From: Ricordea florida
Lineage: Eukaryota > Cnidaria > Anthozoa > Corallimorpharia > Ricordeidae
Length of the DNA stretch: 64,000 bases
NCBI GenBank assembly: GCA_949710005.1
Contig: OX453287.1
Location: 7,604,386-7,668,385 of the forward strand
Direction of reading: 5' to 3'
Part shown: piece by piece, positions 12,354-24,500 of the stretch
Numbering within the stretch: position 1 is the stretch's first letter
Layout: the number at the start of each line of letters is the position of its first letter
Translations under genes and position numbers: made by a program
Notes under the pieces: model-generated
Databases searched by the model: none
The model's input: only the letters and a program-made list of their open reading frames with translations
What the model was told of the DNA's origin: nothing

Positions 12354-13465
12354 GACCTAGCCCAGTAAATAAAGCATTTTTAAATGTGATTTTTTTAAGT
12401 AAGAAAAGAGATAGGAAATTGCTACAGCGGGAAAAAAAATCCGGCCCGTGGGCCGTATCGTAAAGAGGTGGACCGGTCACGCGCGTGTTGTTAGCCAATC
12501 AAATTCGAGGATTTAGGATTCCGGCCCGCTCAGATGCTTTAGAAAAAAATAAATACGGAGTATTAACTGGGTAGGCGCGCATAAAGTTTATGATTGAAGT
12601 TTTTTGGGGCTTTCGAAAACAGCGCGCAATACCTTTCTTTGAATTAAAACATGTATGTCCTGAAATAATGACTGTATGTACTGTGTAGCTAGACTGCATC
12701 TAATCCTATTTCTCCGTAATACCAAGCATTTCAACTCAGTGATGGTGTCGTTAATTTCTATCAAGAGATCATGCTCCTATAGAAACTGGTGCTCGGTGAA
12801 ACGATTTGATTTAGCAATTTACACCTCTGTAAGATGTCAAAGGTTCTGACTTTTTGAGTTTCGCCAAATTCGCTGTTCATTTTTCAAGAGAAAATGTTTT
12901 TGCAAGCTCGACCCTCATTTTTATCAGTCTACGTCTCAATCTAAATAGAAATTAGTGATCCACGATTTAACCTGAGTGTGTGAGAGATTTTCGTTACGAG
13001 AGTAAGGGAAATTGTTAACACGAATTTCTGATTTTTATTAAAAACTATTTTCTAACTATATCGAATAAACGTGACAACAAGCTCAACTCTTCGCGGACTA
13101 CGAACGAACGAGAACACACCCAGAAAATGTAAATTGCGAAACTTTTCGCTACGTGTCTTTCACGCCTATCTGTCAAATTGTCACTTAACCCGTCACTGGG
13201 ATTTGTATCCCAAAGGGGCGGGGTGTTTTCGAGATGTTACAGTAATTCTTTCAATTATCGTGTCATCAGAGATGAATACACTTTCTTTCTCAAAGAAATA
13301 ATTGCTTAATGCTTGATCTTTGCAATCTTGGTAAAAAGAAATTCAGGGCTAGGTTACTAGTAGATTACGAACAACCTCTCTTTTTTTTCTTATGGGCTAT
13401 GAAACGTAAATGTAATTTCACCCTAAGATGACAAAGGGCTGCCGAAGTCCTGACGCTCAAAATAC

Positions 13466-13963
13466 CCGGGGGAGGGGGGTACTTGGGTTAATGTTTGCTA
13501 GGTATGTGCCGTTGGCCTCTCAGAGCCCCCACCCCATTTAAGTCTATTTTTTGACCAATTATAGACCCCATCTTAGTCACTTTTTGGAAAATGTAATTTT
13601 TGCGATCCCAACTTAGTCACTTTCTATTTATACATCTACCTTGTCAATCCTTTAAAAAGCCGGGCCACGTGGTTTTCTGCTATTGAGTAACTGGTCAATA
13701 TTTCAGTTGTGGTTTCAAGAACGGAATGTAATGCGGTTAATGCAAGCTTATTGTTAAATTTAATAAACAACTTTCTGATCTTTTTAACCGAGAATCTTCC
13801 CATTTTGATTCCCTATTTACCCCCAAAATTCGAAAATTGGCGACCCCATTCTAGTAACTCTATTGAAAATGCGACCCCATTATAGTCACTGCAGCTGTGA
13901 AAATGCGACCCCATCCAGCGGCACATCCCCATTAGGCTCCTGTAAGAGAGTACCCCCCCCGGG
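13466..13963. mobile_element. MULE-like non-autonomous element 1, 9-bp target duplication
   Basis: Flanked by TCAAAATAC at 13457-13465 and 13964-13972. G-rich and C-rich ends (CCGGGGGAGGGG and CCCCCCCCGGG) enclose GTAC-containing arms. A 9-bp duplication suggests Mutator-like; no transposase is seen. Confidence 0.7.
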
Positions 13964-14104
13964 TCAAAATACCAGCTTCTCTTTAATCTTACGGGGGTAC
14001 AACTTACATTTAACAACAGGCTTCAATAAACCTATTTTTATGTGTTTCAATTCAGTCCCAGCGACGTAGCACCAGTCTATTTAGAATTTTTGATGCCTTC
14101 ATGT

Positions 14105-14370
14105 CTCTTTTTTTGGCTACTGCATATGAAATAATGCAGGAGCCAGTATGTCAAAGGAAACACGAGTGATTGAGTGAGTGAAGGAGCCAATCAGCGCGTG
14201 CCTAGTATTTAGCCAATCACAATGCACAATCCGCTTTTAAATCGATTTATTTTTATGTAAACTCAGAAAAGAATATGTAAAAGTAGTGAAATCGAGGAAA
14301 GGCGATAGGTATGGCACAAAGATCCGAATAAACTTAATAAATGCAGTAGCCACATGCAATGCTTGCCTAT
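14105..14370 (+). repeat. Dispersed repeat, copy A
   Basis: About 250 bp that matches, in reverse orientation, the copy at 60625-60895 in a REEP intron. Shared blocks include GTGATTGGCTAAATACTAG-like text and the GGCTACTGCAT end. Class not recognised. Confidence 0.6.
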
Positions 14371-14391
14371 TTTTTTCCCTTAGATATACAA

Positions 14392-14585
14392 GAGGCCCTG
14401 TTAGGGGTAAATTCTGGCAAGCGACATGGCCTTGAAACGGCGACACGAAGGAGCTGAAATGACGACGAAAGACGAGCAGCCCACGCGAAATTACGACAGC
14501 GACCTGCGAACCTTTCGAAATTGCGACGTGAAAAGGTTTGAAACTCAGACGGGCGACGTAACTTGAACCCCCCTAACAAGGCCTC
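14392..14585. mobile_element. MITE with GAGGCCCTGTTAGGGG ends
   Basis: Inverted ends GAGGCCCTGTTAGGGG and CCCCTAACAAGGCCTC bound about 190 bp containing many GCGAC/CGACG motifs. No clear target duplication. Confidence 0.55.
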
Positions 14586-15212
14586 ATGCAAGCATGAAGC
14601 TAAAAACACACAGCGTAGGAAAATAAGCAGAATAGGCTGTGTGTAGCTGCTTAAAAACGAAGCACTCTACAAAGGTTCTTAACGATGAATTCACTATACA
14701 AACGAAAAGACTGGACGAAATATCTATTACTTGGTAAGGCTTATAGTCTACACACGCGAAAAATAGCTGCCTACCACTAAATTTACATAAAGGGGCAGCG
14801 AATGGAAAACGCGAGACTTTGCGAGACGGCGAGACTAGCGTTTTTCTTTGCGACCCCGAGACATTTTGACTTTTTAGATTGCGAGACCGAGAATTAATTC
14901 AAAGTGTTTTGAGTGCGAGACTCTTTCGTATAAAAATCGAGACTGCGAGACCCGTGATCGAAATTCGACTGAAATTTTGCGAGACCCAGAGTTTTTGAAG
15001 GACCATTTGCCACCCCTACATAACGTTCAGTTTTAAAAGTTACAAAAATTACGAGAATGCAATACTAAGGTGCTAAAGTGAAGGTATGTGAAAGAAAAAA
15101 CCAAGGATATCCACGTTGATGAGTCCGAGGCGTTTTATTGTGCAAATCTGGGTAAGAGGCACGAGTAAACAGAGACTGCAGAGGAAACACTGTAGTGTAG
15201 TGGTTAGCTCCT

Positions 15213-15373
15213 TAGCCTGTGCCAGGCTCTCGGATCGTGGGCACGATCGGAGCGGGAGAGGGAGAGCACAAATGGATGGGAGTCTGGGAAGGAGAAAAAG
15301 ACTTTCACCCATTTGTTCTCTCACTCTCCCACTTTTCGATCGTGCCCACGATCCGAGAGCCTGGCACAGGCTA
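15213..15373. mobile_element. Foldback MITE, 9-bp target duplication, inside the SINE
   Basis: Arms starting TAGCCTGTGCCAGGCTCTCG are complementary over about 65 bp. Flanked by TTAGCTCCT at 15204-15212 and 15374-15382. The 9-bp duplication fits Mutator-like elements. Confidence 0.85.
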
Positions 15374-15420
15374 TTAGCTCCTAGGTTAGCGTGTCGGACT
15401 TCCGAGCAGGAGGTCCGGAC

Positions 15421-15842
15421 CCCGGGGGGTACTCCCATAAATTTCGGACAGGTGTGTACCGCGAAGGGTCTCAAACCCTGACCCTATTTAAGGATGAAGC
15501 AAACGAAAATTGATACCCTATTTAAGGCCCAAACCCAAAAAATGACACCCTATGCAAGGGAGAAACAAAAACTAAAAAAAATCTTGAGCGGAGAAAAGAA
15601 AACAATCTTTATAAAATTGCTAATACTTCATTTGATCATTTGTTTTCCACTTAACTGGGTATTTACGCACCGCTATGTTAGCTCATACAATTTAGGCACC
15701 CTGTCTAAGGATCACACTGGGAACACTATGCCAACTTGGGCAAAATTGATACCCTATTTAAGGATTGAGAACCTCAAGAACCATACCATATCCCGCGGCA
15801 CATACCTATATAGCCCATATATGGGAGTACCCCCCCCCCCGG
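15421..15842. mobile_element. MULE-like non-autonomous element 2, inside the SINE
   Basis: Flanked by GGTCCGGAC at 15412-15420 and 15843-15851. Ends are CCCGGGGGGTACTCCCATA and a TATGGGAGTAC arm running into a C tract. The layout resembles elements 1 and 3. Confidence 0.8.
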
Positions 15843-16076
15843 GGTCCGGACTGTTCGAGCCCTAGTGCTGGCATTTTGTTGTTTCCTTAGACAATCTAGT
15901 TAGCCCCATGGCTACACTGTCTCTCTTTACCCAAGTGTATAAATGGGTACCAGCGATATAATCTTGGGGGTAACCCTGCGTTGGACTAACATCCCGTCCA
16001 GGAGGGAGTAACAATACTCCCATGCGTTCATGCTACTGAAACCGGCATAAGCTCCGGCCGTGTATGTGGGCCTTAA

Positions 16077-16365
16077 GGGACGGACCATTAGAAAAGTGAT
16101 GGGGGGGGGGGGTGGGGAAAAAAAACAAAAAAAATTCATGCAAGGGAAAATGCCAAAAAAAAAAATTCATGCAAAGAAGAAGGTAAAAAAAAATTCATGC
16201 AGAAGGAAGGTCCAATTGTGACTTTTTCACACGTAGTGAAAAAAATTCGTGCAGAGGGGTTCACCTGAAAAAAAAATTCCTGCACAAGCAGTGAGCGAAA
16301 AAAAAATTCGTGCAAGCTGAAAATTCCCCATCCCCCCCCCCATCACTTTTCTAATGGTCCGTCCC
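16077..16365 (+). mobile_element. Harbinger-like MITE, copy 1 (TAA target)
   Basis: Ends GGGACGGACCATTAGAAAAG and complement, with TAA on both sides (PIF/Harbinger elements duplicate TWA). The interior is a row of about six A-tract units each followed by TTCATGCA or TTCGTGCA. The inverse copy is at 28734-29015. Confidence 0.85.
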
Positions 16366-16445
16366 TAAGGTTCGTGTGCGCCTTAAGCGTTTTTTACAGT
16401 ACTTATAAAGCCACAGAGTTTGACATTTCGTGAAACAGTTTCACC

Positions 16446-16523
16446 CCGGGAAGACGCTGCCATATATGGGCTTTACAGGTATGTTGTGCTGTGAAGGGTA
16501 TTGTTTTCAAGTAGTTTACTCTT

Positions 16524-16557
<34 letters not shown>

Positions 16558-16910
16558 TCATAGGGTATCATTTTTCACGAAAATGACCAGTTGTTTGAAG
16601 ATTTTATCTACACTAAGGAAACCAGGAATTGCCACTCAGAAATATAAAAAAAAAAACTGAACAAGTATAAATAAATCTTTTTTTGAGATAGAAACGATTG
16701 TGGTATAAGGTTTTGTTTCGGCTAGACTGTGCTAGTGACCTTAGCTTCTGAAAAACAGCTACTCTAAGATAGGACTGATTTGGGGGGGTTTACTCTAGTA
16801 TAGGGTAGCAAAATACAGCTGAACCAGCTCTGGTATAGGCTAAGGGTTCCAAGGTTCCAGCGGCACATCTCCATGCAGAAATTCCTAAAGTACCCCCCCC
16901 CCCCCCAGAG
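16446..16910. mobile_element. MULE-like non-autonomous element 3
   Basis: Flanked by AGTTTCACC at 16437-16445 and 16911-16919. The left end has CCGGGAAG followed by CCATATATGGGC; the right end has an AAGTAC arm and a long C tract, like the other two MULE-like copies. Confidence 0.7.
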
Positions 16911-17001
16911 AGTTTCACCTTCTCTCACACTCTGTTTTATCCCTTCATGTCCGACGGGGTAGGAGAGACAGTGAACGTGCTTGGAAAACCATACTTTTTT
17001 A

Positions 17002-17041
17002 CATGGTTATGGTTTTCCATTACTGGAAAACCATAACCATG
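17002..17041. repeat. Perfect 18-bp hairpin
   Basis: Two perfectly complementary 18-bp arms (CATGGTTATGGTTTTCCA and complement) around a four-base loop. Possibly the core of a small foldback element. Confidence 0.8.
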
Positions 17042-18169
17042 ACATGAATGACTGATCCTCTGTCTAGAAACTGCCGGCCCAGAAATAATTTCCACAGATC
17101 ATTATAAGCCGGCCATTTGTAAAATTGCTTTTAAGTTTGGAGTTTGAAGGAAAAGTCATTAAAGGCCACTCGAGGTATTTTAGACTGTCGCACTTTTGAC
17201 GGTGTGCAGGGCTTGCGAAATTTAGGCGCAAGTACCAGCGACCGTGGGGCATAAGCGGGGTCTAGGTTGCATAGGTAGCGTTCACAGGGGAGAGGTGGCG
17301 AGGCAAGTTCGAGGGTAGGAAAGGCAAGACCCAGGGTCCCCTCCCTCTCCTTGAATGGCGGTTACGCGGGCAAGGCCTTGTCGGGGAGACGCCTTCGACA
17401 CAATGTACCAGTACCGCGACTTTTCTAAAAACTGTGCCGCTGTTACTGGATTTTGGAAGATAAAAATGCAACGTTTGACTTTCAAAATGTTCCTTAAAAT
17501 AACTATAAAACATTGCCTTTAACGATTTCAGCTGGCGCTAAAATTCCAGTCACATGATTTTACAGTAAAAAATGGAGAGCACTGCTGCTTTAAATATTAC
17601 TTAAAGTTCAAGATAAGGCAAAAAATATGGAAATAGTAATAATATCTTAATTTTGGTCAACACTGCACTGTTGTAATGTCTGAAATGTTGGACATGGGAC
17701 AGGAATATAATAAGATTTTGATGTACAAAACTTTCCAGCAAAGCGAAGAATTTACTTCAGTTAGAGTGCAGGCCTGGCTTTTCAATAACTACTTCACAAT
17801 ATTTGTAGTGTACGGTGTTTTGCAGGCTTGAGTGGTACACTTGGTCATGGCAAATAATAAGTAAGTTGTGATGGAGTACTAGGTACCCCAACCCAAACTT
17901 TACTTTTTCTTGGTTGGGTTTGTCAAATAAGTTTACAAAATGCAAGTTGGACCACAGAAAGCTCATGTGCCACCTGTTGTTTCAAGCGTTAACCCTTCAT
18001 CTTTTGCTCTGATGAGGGGCAAACGCTCAAAATATCAGTTTGACTTACTTTATCAACCTGTCTGAAAAAAAAAAACATTTTTTGTGTGTTTTGATTTCCC
18101 ACCAATGCAGTACCAGTTTTCTTAAGAAACTACCCCCTCAATACATGTATGTTATGTACTATGTATTTA

Positions 18170-18444
18170 ACAATTATTTGCCGAAGGCGAAGTGATTCTC
18201 GGTGAATATTCACCGAGAATCACTGAGCCTGAGGCGAATAATTGTTTTAGTATAAATACACAGGTGATTATTTCAGAAAGGAAAAGAAAAGCATTTTACA
18301 ACACGAAAAAGTTTTATTTTATCAAAAGTGCGCGAACGACTGGCAGCCATTTTGTTCATCGAGGTGATTATCGGCTGATAATCCGAGATAGCGAACCAAT
18401 CAGAGCGCGCGATTTTGTATAATCACCTGAGTATTTATACTAAA
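18170..18444. mobile_element. Composite MITE with two palindromes downstream of SIL1
   Basis: A 76-bp hairpin (18170-18245, ends ACAATTATTTGCC) is joined to an inverted-arm unit (18246-18444, ends TTTAGTATAAATAC). It lies 60-340 bp past the SIL1 stop codon, so it may fall in the 3' UTR. Confidence 0.65.
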
Positions 18445-18506
18445 CTATACATATTATATACTTATAGAAATATATTACTAAATTGTCCAATGACATGGCA
18501 TTGCTG

Positions 18507-21500
18507 TCATGATAATTTATTCATAAGGTCCGTAACTAGCTGTGCCAACATAACAACATAGTCAGAATCATCCGTATCCAACTGGTTTGCATCATGCAGC
18601 CACTCAGCCTTGAGCTTTTGTAAAGTGTTGTGTACTTCAGGCTGTTTGAAGTCAGTTTTGCATCCTTCTACCATGACATGCAATGCTTGCAACACTTTTT
18701 CCTTGATGTCATTCTCTGTGGTGTGAAGGAGAGTTGGTACTATTTTGCACCAGCCCATCTCAACCATCCTTCTCAGAAGGGGAACTCTGCAAGTAAATGT
18801 TAGACTGTCAGTTCTATGCGTGATACTTCACATGCAAAAATTTCGGGTGCTTCTCCAGGTAGCGGCACAGATGACGTAAAACAAGGCCATACAATAAAAA
18901 ATATGTTACTGAATAATTTACACACAATGGTGAAACAATGCGCTACCTCATCTGTGCCGGTACCTGGAGAAGGAGCCAAAATTTCAACTCACTGGTTGGC
19001 TGAGAACATGTCAATTATTAATCCCAAACAGCACAGAAAATTGAAATTGAGTACAAAAAGTTGAAATTGAGAGCAAAAATTGGAAACTAAAATTTTGCAT
19101 TATCAACAAGTGATCAAATGTTCTGGAGGCCAATTTAGAATAAATAAGCACTCATATATTTTTCAAAGATAACAAATTACACTCACCCTATGGGCTCATA
19201 CAATTTTTTCAGTCTTAAAATTTACTTGTGCTTATATACTCCAAATTGTACTTTAAATCATTTGATTACCTATGTGTTTACATACAAAACTGTAAAATTA
19301 TTAAAAAACAAAGTTTCCTTTCAGAACCTGTTGCAAAAACAGTGTGACCAGTTAGCTTCATTGGTAGTCTGAGCATTGGAGTACATTGCAAGAGGATTTG
19401 GGTTCAGACTCATGACACATACCACCCAGGGTTTTCAAATAACTAAGAAAATGCCTTTATTGCAATCACACAGAATGTGATATTACATCAAAGCAATCTC
19501 CACAAGCTAATCAGCTGCTCAAATCTCCTCACATCTTGCTTAACGATGTTTTGATATTGTCAGTAGAATTCACATTTTGACCCTAATCCCTAATGGGAGT
19601 GAAAACTGTGGGCCAATTTTTAACTAAACCAACACAGCACATTAGTCCATATTTCTACTTGATACCAGCAGAAGTTTGAAACCAAAAGGAAAGAAATTTT
19701 TAAAACAGCATAATTGGCATTAATTTCCACTTCTAAGGGCTGCAGTTTTGGTATAAGATAACAATAAAATAATGTCCTCCACACTCTTACTTTGTAGAAA
19801 CATCTTTTGTGATATTTAGTCCTTGTTTTTCCATTTGTGTCTTAACAACTTCAATTTGTTCTGTTAGTAAGTCTGTCATTAGAGTAACAACTTTCACAGC
19901 TAAAACACCACTGCCAGGTTCTTCACAAAGTGTGCGGAATGTTTCAAGTCCATTTAACTTAAGGAATTCCTGTTGTCCAGGGTAGAACAGTCTGATGAAC
20001 GCTGACAGTGCATACATTGCTTTCTTTCGTACTGCAATAGGCTCTTGCTTTAACAGCAATCGCAGAAGAAGTGGTAATGCATTTTGCTTCAGAGCTGCTT
20101 GTTGCACATATGGATTGCTGGAAAGAAAAGGGAAAATGAAAAAAACCAGAATAACTATAGTTACTGAACCAGAATAACTATTCTGTAATAGGACCTATTA
20201 GTAAAAACTGTTACCGGTAATTCAAGAAAAAAAAAAGGCAGACCAAAAATAGTCAAAATAGAGGCGCATAGCAAATGCAAGAAACTGTGCAACTACTGTT
20301 TTTACCAATTTTCAACATCCTCTGTGATCTGTAACTGAACAGACATACTGTGAAACAGAATCTATAAGGATGATGACAATGCCGATCACCATAATAATGA
20401 TGATGTTGCAGGGCTGAAAATTGGTGAATGGACAGCTGCCAGTGGCGATTTAAAACTGACCAGGGCTACCAGCAGTTAAGGTTTGAATGCCCGATGTGCG
20501 ACTATGCTACAGAATTTTGAAAAGCTGCAATGTAAATTATGCGAAGTGCAAAGTTAAAAATAAAACTTAATCTGTAGTTTAATTGGACTACCTTTCTCTT
20601 CTTTGCCTGGACTCTAAAATCACCCATTTTAGTGTATTTTTTAGTACTGAAGTGGAAATTTCAAGCCATTTTAACAGTGATTTCACAAGCAATCCACATT
20701 CACAACATATATATAGACGCGATTTTGATCTTGTGATTGCCACATGACTCAAAAAAAAAAATTGAGGGCTACTTCATTTTGGGATGGGCCACTACGAATT
20801 CATGGAAACTGGCCCGACTGGCCACCAAGCACTGAAGTTAATTTTTAGCCCTGGATGTTGGTTGAGATAATAATGAAAATGCAATGAAATCTCTATTGAG
20901 TTGCCATGCATACTTGTTTTAATATGGCAAGTGGTTCCTTATTGTAGGTAGATTACTTACTAGAGGTTTAATAGAAACAAACTTGTTATATACCTACACT
21001 TCCACCCAACAAAACGAGCACTGTGATTGGTTAATGCTTGGTCACGTGCCCCCAATCAAATTCAAATGTATCACGACTGGGATACAATTGCGCAGTTGTT
21101 GCCCGCACCAGTTGTGCCATCTTTGTTTGCTTGTTTTTGCTGTATGACTGTTTAAGGTAAAGTCTAAATATATAACAAAGCATTTAATGTATGGTCCCTT
21201 GGGAAACCAGTTAGCTTTGTTTTCCCTCAAGTCCTGATGTTTCCCTTGACTTCATCTCGGTAAAACAAAACTAACCATTTCCCTCAGGAACATACATTTA
21301 GTGTATAATAATTTTGCAATGTGACAAGGTGCATTGTCTGTAAAAAACATAGTCTTCCTGTTATGTTGCTTTAAATAAAACATTAAGTTTGTTCATATCC
21401 CAGGTAGTTGCCAAAGCTTTCTTATTTTCAAAATCAGAACAGTTAAAAAAGTTGAACAAACAAAGCCAAACTGAGCACATCAAACTCTACGCGAACACAA

Positions 21501-24500
21501 TAATTACTGTGTTCACCTATTCAATTATTGAATACCTTTCATTGAGATGGCCAAAAGATGGAGGTGACAATTCAAAAGAGGAAAGCCAGTTAATTAAGGC
21601 TCTAACGTCAGTAATGATAGTGATGATGATCATAATCTGCAACTCACCTTTGTGCTGCTGATCCTAAAACATAACATGCTCTCATTTTCAGACTTTCCTC
21701 AGATGAATTCATGAGTCTGACCAACAATGACAGTCCCCCTAATGTATCTAAATCCCTTGCATTATCTATTTGATGAACATAGTATTCAAGTTCATCCAAA
21801 GCATGTTCTTTCTCTTCCAGACTTGAACTTGAACTGTTTAAGACTTGAACATGTTCCCTGATGATTTCAACATCTTTTTTCAAGAATAAGTCCACTCCTT
21901 CCAGTTCTTTTCGTATTTCCTCAATAGATCTATAGTTACTACCTGGAAAAACAAAATAACACACCTGTAAGGAAATAAACTACTCTATTATATAGACACG
22001 AGTGTTTTATTGGAAAATATACTACTCGTAAAAGTCATAAAAACTACATCCGGGACCCGAGTGGTTTATTTTCCATAATCTCAAGTACGTGAGTTTATCG
22101 ATGACGTAATTTCGGTAATTTGCCTTATATTTGTCATTGTAGAGCCCTATTCAGCTCAGTGTTATTTCTCTAGATTACTGTAAAAGATGTCTTATGTTGC
22201 TTAAGTACTGTAAATTTGAGCCGTCGCAATTACTTTTTGGCAAATAAAAATCTATTATTTGTCTTTTGTCTTTTTGTCTAGATATAATAAAAAAAAAACA
22301 TTACACGGCAGCTTGAAGATATGAATTTTATTTTCTCGTGGCAAAAACAATATTTTACTCACTCACTGCGCTCGTTCGTAAAATATTGTTTGGCCACTCG
22401 AAAATAAAATTCATATGTTCGCGCCACCGTGTGATATCCTCTGTGTATCAAAAATCTAAGATGAAAATGTCAAATAAATCTAGTTTTAAATTCAATTTAG
22501 GACAATTGCCATGGTGTCATACTAGGTACAGACCTGCGTATTTTACATATTTAGCAGTCTGCCAGTTTGAAACAAATTTATTTCCACTGTGGGTAGGATG
22601 CATAAAAAAACAATCATGCTTAGTTTAGGCTGCATCTTATAAGTGAGTGTTTTGGTAAAATTTTCAGTTTTTGACTTGACACAATAAAGATGTTGTAGTT
22701 AGGGGTGTGTCTTATAACCAAGTGCACGTGATAAGCAAATAACTATGGTACACATGATAAGGATTTCTTCAGGTTTAACTACATTTCTTCAAATTTTCTT
22801 AATATTGGGGGTATAAGTGAAGAATAGCTCCAGAATAACCTGTCGGCCGACTGTCAGCCAACTGTCGCCCGACACATTACCGACAGTCCACCAACAGGTC
22901 ACCGACAATTGGCCAAGAGATATCTTACGGTGGTGAAATCGTTATATCTGTGTTGGCTTTTAACAGATATAACTTGGTAAATGTTGCCCGCGATCGAAGC
23001 CAAAATAGCTGACTTAAAACGATGGAAACTACACATTGTTATAATCTCACCGAATGAAGCTCATTCAACGAAAGATGTCTCCAAAACTGATCCCACAAAC
23101 TTGAAAAATCTCTACACGTGTTGCAGTTTCCATTGGAGTATTTATTAAAGCGAGAAACCAATATTTTTGAGGCCAACTACGCGTTGTAATACGTAAATAA
23201 TGCTATGAAGTTTGTATCGCCCTATAATGCACTGCGAACCTTTCGTGTATGTCATGTATTGTGTAAATAATAAATTTTCGAAATGTTCCACTAAGGGTAG
23301 AAGGGCTTTTTCAGCACCCTAAGACTAGGAACAAGAATAAGAATGTTGACATGTAGACGTGTTGTGTACAGGATTAATAGTTGAAGGGCTGAAAGCGAAA
23401 CAATCTTTTGTGACGATTTTGTCGAAAAAAATTTCAACTTCCCTGAAATTTGCCATTCTTTGGCCTGCAGACTGGTTATGTCAGAAACTTAGGTCTGTAG
23501 TTATCTTTCGTTTTGAAGGCTTGAAGTTGCGCATTATTACAGAATCAGCGTATAAGTAATATTATCAAGAAAGCTTCCAAACGACTTTACTTCCTGGTTC
23601 AGCTCAAGCGGGCATGTGTGTCCTCTAAAGACCTTGTTCTTTTCTACGCGATGTGTATAAGATCAATATTAACGTACGCCGCTCCAGCATTCTACTTTGC
23701 TTTGCCATAATATCTACAGTGTGAACTAGAGCATGTTCAAAAAAGAGCACTTTCTATTATCAATCCCAACAGAAACTATGATGAGGCATTAGAAGAAGCA
23801 GATATACCCTCCATTAACACTTATATCAAGGAAACATGCAGAACTTTCTTCCATTCTATCGTAAACACCAAAGATCACAAGCTTAATGGACTGCTACCAA
23901 GTATTAAAGAAACTAACTATAACCTAAGACAACCTAGTCACTTTGCCATCCCGAAGTGGAAGACCAATCGCTTTAAAAACACCTTCATAATGTCTTCTAG
24001 TATCAATTTTTAGGACATGAACTTTTTATTGTATTTTATCATATTGTATGTATTTTAAATTATTAATTATTTATTGTAATACGCAATTCAGCCGTGTTTA
24101 TTGGCTGCGATGTTTTACATTATTAAACTATCTATCTATCTATCATATGACTTTTTCTGAAACCAACCATGGATCAGATCCTTTTGTTTCAGTTTCTTGA
24201 GGCTTTTGAAAAAGTCATATGCTAATTCTCCACATTCAAGCCTTCGAGTCGAAAAATGACCACAGACCTAGGTTTATGACAGCATAAACAATATGGATCA
24301 ATATCAGTTTCTGGGCAACTGTGCACCTACCGGTACCTCTCCCCTAATCCAACAAGTTATAATGAGTTAAAAAGTTAGCGTTAATGTTGGTTTAGGGGAG
24401 GGGTAGGTGCACGGTTGCCCAGAAACTGATATTGATCCAACAATATTTAGGCCAAAGAAGAACAAAGTTGAGGGAACTTGAGAATTTTGGTCACATACAA

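Larger units (their letters stand above)
15190..16400 (+). mobile_element. tRNA-derived SINE interrupted by three DNA transposons
   Basis: The SINE head (A box TAGTGGTTAGC, then GTGTCGGACTTCCGAGC, then B box GTTCGAGCC) is cut by elements at 15213-15373, 15421-15842 and 16077-16365, each with its own target duplication. Removing them in thought leaves a continuous SINE body with CTGCGTTGGACTAACATCCC. The 3' end is not sharply defined. Confidence 0.7.
11100..18506. other. Intergenic region between the KDM3 start and the SIL1 3' end
   Basis: About 7.4 kb with no supported host exon. It holds a minisatellite, three MULE-like elements, a SINE with nested insertions, a Harbinger-like MITE and several hairpins. 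The first few hundred bases upstream of 11099 are the likely KDM3 promoter and 5' UTR, though no clear core motif is visible. Confidence 0.6.

Noticed and set aside
15073-15481. Mirror-image open frames on both strands
   Set aside because: They come from the foldback MITE at 15213-15373 inside a SINE.
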